The notes under the pieces: generated by a model | What the model was told of the DNA's origin: nothing | The model's database searches: none | The model's input: only the letters and a program-made list of their open reading frames with translations | Made by a program: the position numbers and the translations under genes | Source of the DNA: Campylobacteraceae bacterium | GTDB lineage: Bacteria; Campylobacterota; Campylobacteria; Campylobacterales; Sulfurovaceae | Length of the DNA stretch: 19,235 nucleotides | Direction of reading: 5' to 3' | NCBI GenBank assembly: GCA_027002665.1 | Contig: JALWZK010000170.1 | Location: 1 to 19,235, forward strand | Part shown: in pieces, positions 16,292-19,235 of the stretch | Layout: each line of letters starts with the position of its first letter | Position numbering within the stretch: the first letter of the stretch is position 1

Positions 16292-17521
16292 CTATCTATC
16301 AACTTCACCAAATACAATATTGGTCGAACCAATAATTGTAACGACATCCGGTAGATAGGTTCCTATTAGAAGCTCTTGAAGTAGCCCTGTATGGAAAAAT
16401 GATGGCGCTCTACATTTCAATCTATATGCGTAAGGTTCACCTTCCGATTTAATATAGAATCCAAGCTCACCCTTTGGCGATTCTGTTGGAGCATACACTT
16501 CACCTTTTGGTGGTCTCATACCTTGTGTCACCAATACAAAATGTTGCATTAGAGCATAATTTTGTGTCATAATTTGCTCTTTTGGAGCAGATATATATTG
16601 AGGGGCATGTGCCATAAGTTGAGGTTCTGTCTCGCCATACTTGTCTATAAGTTGTCTGAGGATTTTTGTAGATTCTTTCATCTCTGCCATATATAGCCTA
16701 TATCTCCCGTAACTATCATTTGTATCGGCTACCGGAATGTCAAAATCCAACTCATCATATAGCTCATAAGGCTCCTCTTTCCGAATATCATAGGCGATTC
16801 CACTACCTCTTAACATAGGTCCCGTGCAACCCCAACTGAGTGCATCTTCTGGCGATAACACACCAACATTTTCAAGACGCATTTTCCAAATTCTATTTTT
16901 TTCTAAGAGAGCATTATATGTATTCTCTAACTCATAATCGACCTTATCACACCACTCTTTAAGTGCTGTTAGCCAACCATCTGGAATATCTAAGGGAACA
17001 CCACCAATTCTTACAGCACTATGGGTAAGCCTAGCTCCACAATAATCCTCCATTAGGTCCATTCCAAATTCTCTCTCTCTAAAGGCGTATAGGAAAACGG
17101 ACATCGCTCCAACATCTAAGGCGTGTGTTGCGATAAAGAATAGATGAGATAGGAGTCTATTTATCTCAAGTAACATAGTTCTAATTACTTTTGCTCTTCT
17201 TGGAACCTCAAGCCCTATTAATCTCTCAACAGCCAAGGCGTAAGCGTAATTATTTGCCGTTGATGCTATATAGTCGAGTCTATCTGTCGTAGGGAGAAAC
17301 TCATTATATGTCATATTCTCAGCCATCTTTTCGATACCACGATGAAGATACCCAATATCCGGATAGGCTTTTACAACCTGTTCACCATTAAGCTCCAAGA
17401 CAAGTCTTAATTGTCCGTGAGCTGATGGGTGTTGAGGTCCAAAGTTAATTACCATTGTATTGTCATCTCGTTCAAAATTGAGATTTTCAAAAAATGGGGA
17501 TAGTTTATTAGGTTGTTGCAT
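16292..17521 (-). CDS. nuoD: NADH-quinone oxidoreductase subunit D
   Basis: 49-kDa-type subunit that forms the quinone pocket with NuoB and NuoH; related to the large subunit of [NiFe] hydrogenases but without the metal. The length of 409 residues is standard for an unfused NuoD. Seen: [19 protein letters not shown] (26-44), with H35 at the quinone-binding histidine; [13 protein letters not shown] (57-69); TTDRLDY (78-84), with Y84 at the quinone tyrosine; and the C-terminal [13 protein letters not shown]. The hydrogenase C-terminal nickel-binding cysteines are absent, as expected. It follows nuoC by 13 bp, with GAGGAG before the ATG. Confidence 0.97.
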   Translation of the reverse strand: MQQPNKLSPFFENLNFERDDNTMVINFGPQHPSAHGQLRLVLELNGEQVVKAYPDIGYLHRGIEKMAENMTYNEFLPTTDRLDYIASTANNYAYALAVERLIGLEVPRRAKVIRTMLLEINRLLSHLFFIATHALDVGAMSVFLYAFREREFGMDLMEDYCGARLTHSAVRIGGVPLDIPDGWLTALKEWCDKVDYELENTYNALLEKNRIWKMRLENVGVLSPEDALSWGCTGPMLRGSGIAYDIRKEEPYELYDELDFDIPVADTNDSYGRYRLYMAEMKESTKILRQLIDKYGETEPQLMAHAPQYISAPKEQIMTQNYALMQHFVLVTQGMRPPKGEVYAPTESPKGELGFYIKSEGEPYAYRLKCRAPSFFHTGLLQELLIGTYLPDVVTIIGSTNIVFGEVDR

Positions 17522-17534
17522 ATACTAACTCCTC

Positions 17535-18323
17535 TTACTTTCTATTCTTTAACTGCGTTTGAGATGCATTATAATCAACTAATAGTGTTGAGCTATACTC
17601 AATAGGTGTCTCCGGTTCACCACCACTAATATCTGCACCAAATGGCACCTCTCTACCAACTCTGGAAAATCTTTTGGTATCATATCTATCAATTCTCGCA
17701 GGGTCCCTATTCTCTGGTCCAATAACCTCTCTTGCATCTTTTCCAAAAATCTTATCAACCTCATACCAAGATGCAAACTCATCACCTTGTAGAGGATAGG
17801 TTTTTAGTAATGGGTGTCCCTCCCAATCGTCCGGCATAAGGATTCTCTTCAAGAATGGGTGATTATTGACCACAATTCCAAACATATCAAACATCTCTCG
17901 TTCAGAGAAGTTTGCAGATTTATATAGAGGGACTACAGACTCTATTGCCAACCCCTGCTCAATTCTACATACAACTCTAACTCTCTTTCTCTCTTTAAGA
18001 TTTAATAGTTGATAAAATATCTCAAAAGTGCCATCTTTTGCGAGATAATCGACTGCACTCATCTCACTTAACATCTCATAACCACACTCATTTTTAAGTA
18101 TCTCTATTGCTCTGTAGTTATCTTGATGGTTTATCTCAACTCTCATCTGTCCAATCTGAATATAAGCCGATTTTATCTCAACCTTACTACTTAAAATATC
18201 TAACTGTTTTGCAAAAATCTCATCTGTGCTAACATCTTGTGTTGGAACAGATGGGACTACATGAAATCTATCTGTATAGTAAGCTTTTTTCTGAACATTA
18301 TCTTTTGGAACATATTTTCTCAT
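17535..18323 (-). CDS. nuoC: NADH-quinone oxidoreductase subunit C
   Basis: 30-kDa-type structural subunit of the peripheral arm, bound to NuoD. At 262 residues it is somewhat longer than many unfused NuoC proteins. Seen: the family signature SEREMFDMFGIVVNNHPFLK (140-159) and RILMPDDWEGHPLLKTYPL (160-178). The first 40 residues form a leader that is poorly conserved in the family, and the C-terminal region after about 200 is an extension that ends in a polar tail. The ATG shares one base with the nuoB stop (TAATG), so it is probably translationally coupled. NuoC is separate from NuoD here, unlike the NuoCD fusion of enterobacteria. Confidence 0.96.
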   Translation of the reverse strand: MRKYVPKDNVQKKAYYTDRFHVVPSVPTQDVSTDEIFAKQLDILSSKVEIKSAYIQIGQMRVEINHQDNYRAIEILKNECGYEMLSEMSAVDYLAKDGTFEIFYQLLNLKERKRVRVVCRIEQGLAIESVVPLYKSANFSEREMFDMFGIVVNNHPFLKRILMPDDWEGHPLLKTYPLQGDEFASWYEVDKIFGKDAREVIGPENRDPARIDRYDTKRFSRVGREVPFGADISGGEPETPIEYSSTLLVDYNASQTQLKNRK

Positions 18324-18841
18324 TATATTAACCTTAGATTTTGTTTTTTGTTTTTATTCATATTAGCAGACTCTCTTCTAATCTTCTTTTGAAGCATCAT
18401 TAGAGCATACTGTAGAGTCTCTGGTCGAGGTGCACAACCCGGAAGATATATATCAACCGGAACAATCCTATCAACTCCCTGAACTGTTGCATAGGTGTTA
18501 AACATTCCACCTGTATTTGCACAACTCCCCATAGAGATAACCCATTTAGGTTCTGTCATCTGGTCATAGAGTCGTCTTGCAAACTCTGCATGTTTTTTAG
18601 ATAGCGTTCCTGCCAATATCATAACATCTGCCTGTCTTGGAGAGGCTCTAAAGATAGTTCCAAATCTATCAAAATCATAACGACTCGCTCCTGTTGCCAT
18701 CATCTCAATAGCACAACAAGCAAGACCATAAGTTAAGGGCCATAAAGAGTTACTTCTACCCCAATTCACTAAGTGGTCAATTGTAGTAAGTGCTATTGGT
18801 AAACCTCCTGCCGATGCGTAATTTACTTGATGCTGTGCCAT
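18323..18841 (-). CDS. nuoB: NADH-quinone oxidoreductase subunit B (cluster N2)
   Basis: Carries the terminal [4Fe-4S] cluster N2 that reduces quinone. Seen: the four ligands C42 and C43 ([10 protein letters not shown]), C107 (GSCANTGG) and C136 (LPGCAPRPE), with all flanking family motifs intact, including RYDFDRFG and [11 protein letters not shown]. The protein is 172 residues, normal, with a basic, asparagine/lysine-rich C-terminal tail. Its start lies 19 bp inside the end of nuoA, supported by a good Shine-Dalgarno site within nuoA. Confidence 0.98.
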   Translation of the reverse strand: MAQHQVNYASAGGLPIALTTIDHLVNWGRSNSLWPLTYGLACCAIEMMATGASRYDFDRFGTIFRASPRQADVMILAGTLSKKHAEFARRLYDQMTEPKWVISMGSCANTGGMFNTYATVQGVDRIVPVDIYLPGCAPRPETLQYALMMLQKKIRRESANMNKNKKQNLRLI

Positions 18842-19212
18842 TCAAGTGCTCCTTTCTTCCATGCGTAAATAAATCCAACTGTTAAAAGCAAAATAAATAG
18901 AATCATCTCTGTAAATCCAAACCAACCAAGTATTTTAAAATCGATTGCCCAAGGAAACATAAAGATAATCTCCACATCAAAAAGAATAAATAGAAGTGCT
19001 ATCAGATAGAACTGTGTCGAAATAGTGTTAGGTTGTTTTGTAACCTCTGGTCCACACTCATAGATTGTTAGCTTTAACTTTTCAGTATCAAGCTTAGCCA
19101 ATTTTCTACTTATAAATCGAGCCAGAAAAAGTGTTGCACTAAATGCACCTACTGTCACAATAAATAAGAAGAAGATACCTAAGTAAGGGTGATTGTTAAT
19201 CACATGAGTCAT
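18823..19212 (-). CDS. nuoA: NADH-quinone oxidoreductase subunit A
   Basis: First gene of the operon; small membrane subunit next to NuoH and NuoJ. Seen: three hydrophobic segments (about 11-32, 68-90 and 100-118); YECG (51-54) in the first cytoplasmic loop, whose cysteine is the one exposed in the deactive state of the mitochondrial homologue; and [13 protein letters not shown] (77-89), with D79 and E81, the family signature. The length of 129 residues is usual. The ATG at 19210-19212 has AAAAGGAG five bases upstream. The promoter must be farther right, beyond the window or in the last few bases. Confidence 0.97.
   Translation of the reverse strand: MTHVINNHPYLGIFFLFIVTVGAFSATLFLARFISRKLAKLDTEKLKLTIYECGPEVTKQPNTISTQFYLIALLFILFDVEIIFMFPWAIDFKILGWFGFTEMILFILLLTVGFIYAWKKGALEWHSIK
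18848..18855 (-). promoter_or_regulatory. nuoB Shine-Dalgarno site inside nuoA
   Basis: AAAGGAGC on the minus strand, with GGAG ending 7 bases before the nuoB ATG at 18839-18841. It lies within the last codons of nuoA and supports the overlapping nuoB start. Confidence 0.8.
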
Positions 19213-19217
19213 TAGAA

Positions 19218-19225
19218 CTCCTTTT
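19218..19225 (-). promoter_or_regulatory. nuoA Shine-Dalgarno site
   Basis: AAAAGGAG on the minus strand, five bases before the nuoA ATG. It fixes the nuoA start. The remaining ten bases to the window edge are AT-rich and too short to identify a promoter. Confidence 0.8.
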
Positions 19226-19235
19226 ATTTAAAATA

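Larger units (their letters stand above)
1941..19212 (-). other. Complex I (nuo) operon, 15 genes
   Basis: Fifteen consecutive minus-strand genes in the order A-B-C-D-(E-like)-(F/GltD)-G1-G2-H-I-J-K-L-M-N. Intergenic distances run from a 19-bp overlap (A/B) to 14 bp (D/E-like), with 1-4-base start/stop overlaps at B/C, E-like/F, F/G1, J/K and M/N. No internal terminator or promoter-sized gap is visible, so a single transcript is expected. The order matches the classic bacterial nuo order except for the changed E, F and G positions. Confidence 0.93.

Overview
This window is almost entirely one large minus-strand operon for proton-translocating respiratory complex I (NADH:quinone oxidoreductase family, nuo), running from nuoA at the right edge to nuoN near position 1941. 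A short accessory stretch follows at the left end. The DNA is AT-rich. The operon has no canonical nuoE or nuoF; it has a cysteine-free NuoE-like small protein, a GltD-type FAD oxidoreductase with a NuoF iron-sulfur domain at its N terminus, and two tandem NuoG paralogues. That combination points to the Campylobacterota (Epsilonproteobacteria), most likely a Sulfurovum/Sulfurimonas-like sulfur- or hydrogen-oxidising lineage. The lineage is inferred from gene content and is not proved by a marker gene.

Layout, in transcription order from right to left: nuoA, nuoB, nuoC, nuoD (quinone-proximal peripheral arm); nuoE-like and the NuoF/GltD chimera (electron input); nuoG1 and nuoG2 (iron-sulfur wire); nuoH and nuoI (arm-membrane junction); nuoJ, nuoK, nuoL, nuoM, nuoN (proton-pumping membrane arm). 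All 15 genes are overlapping or at most 14 bp apart, most with clear Shine-Dalgarno sites, so they should be translated from one transcript. A hairpin lies just after the nuoN stop. Its distal arm holds a Shine-Dalgarno-like sequence for the next gene, a Fic-domain protein.

The left 1.9 kb holds three further minus-strand genes: a Fic protein with a C-terminal winged helix, a Uma2-family PD-(D/E)xK protein, and the first 58 codons of a membrane-anchored spermidine-synthase-like protein cut by the window edge. A REP-like palindromic element with nested hairpins sits between fic and uma2. These genes have no evident link to complex I.

The membrane arm and quinone module look like ordinary complex I with catalytic residues intact. 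The electron-input end is unusual. The FMN/NADH-binding part of NuoF is absent. Electrons would plausibly enter through a GltD-like FAD/NAD(P)H domain and cross a NuoF-type cluster site that has lost one cysteine. They would then reach two NuoG proteins with different cluster complements. Alternative input modules are already known for Campylobacterota complex I, so this is best seen as a poorly characterised variant and not a wholly new system.
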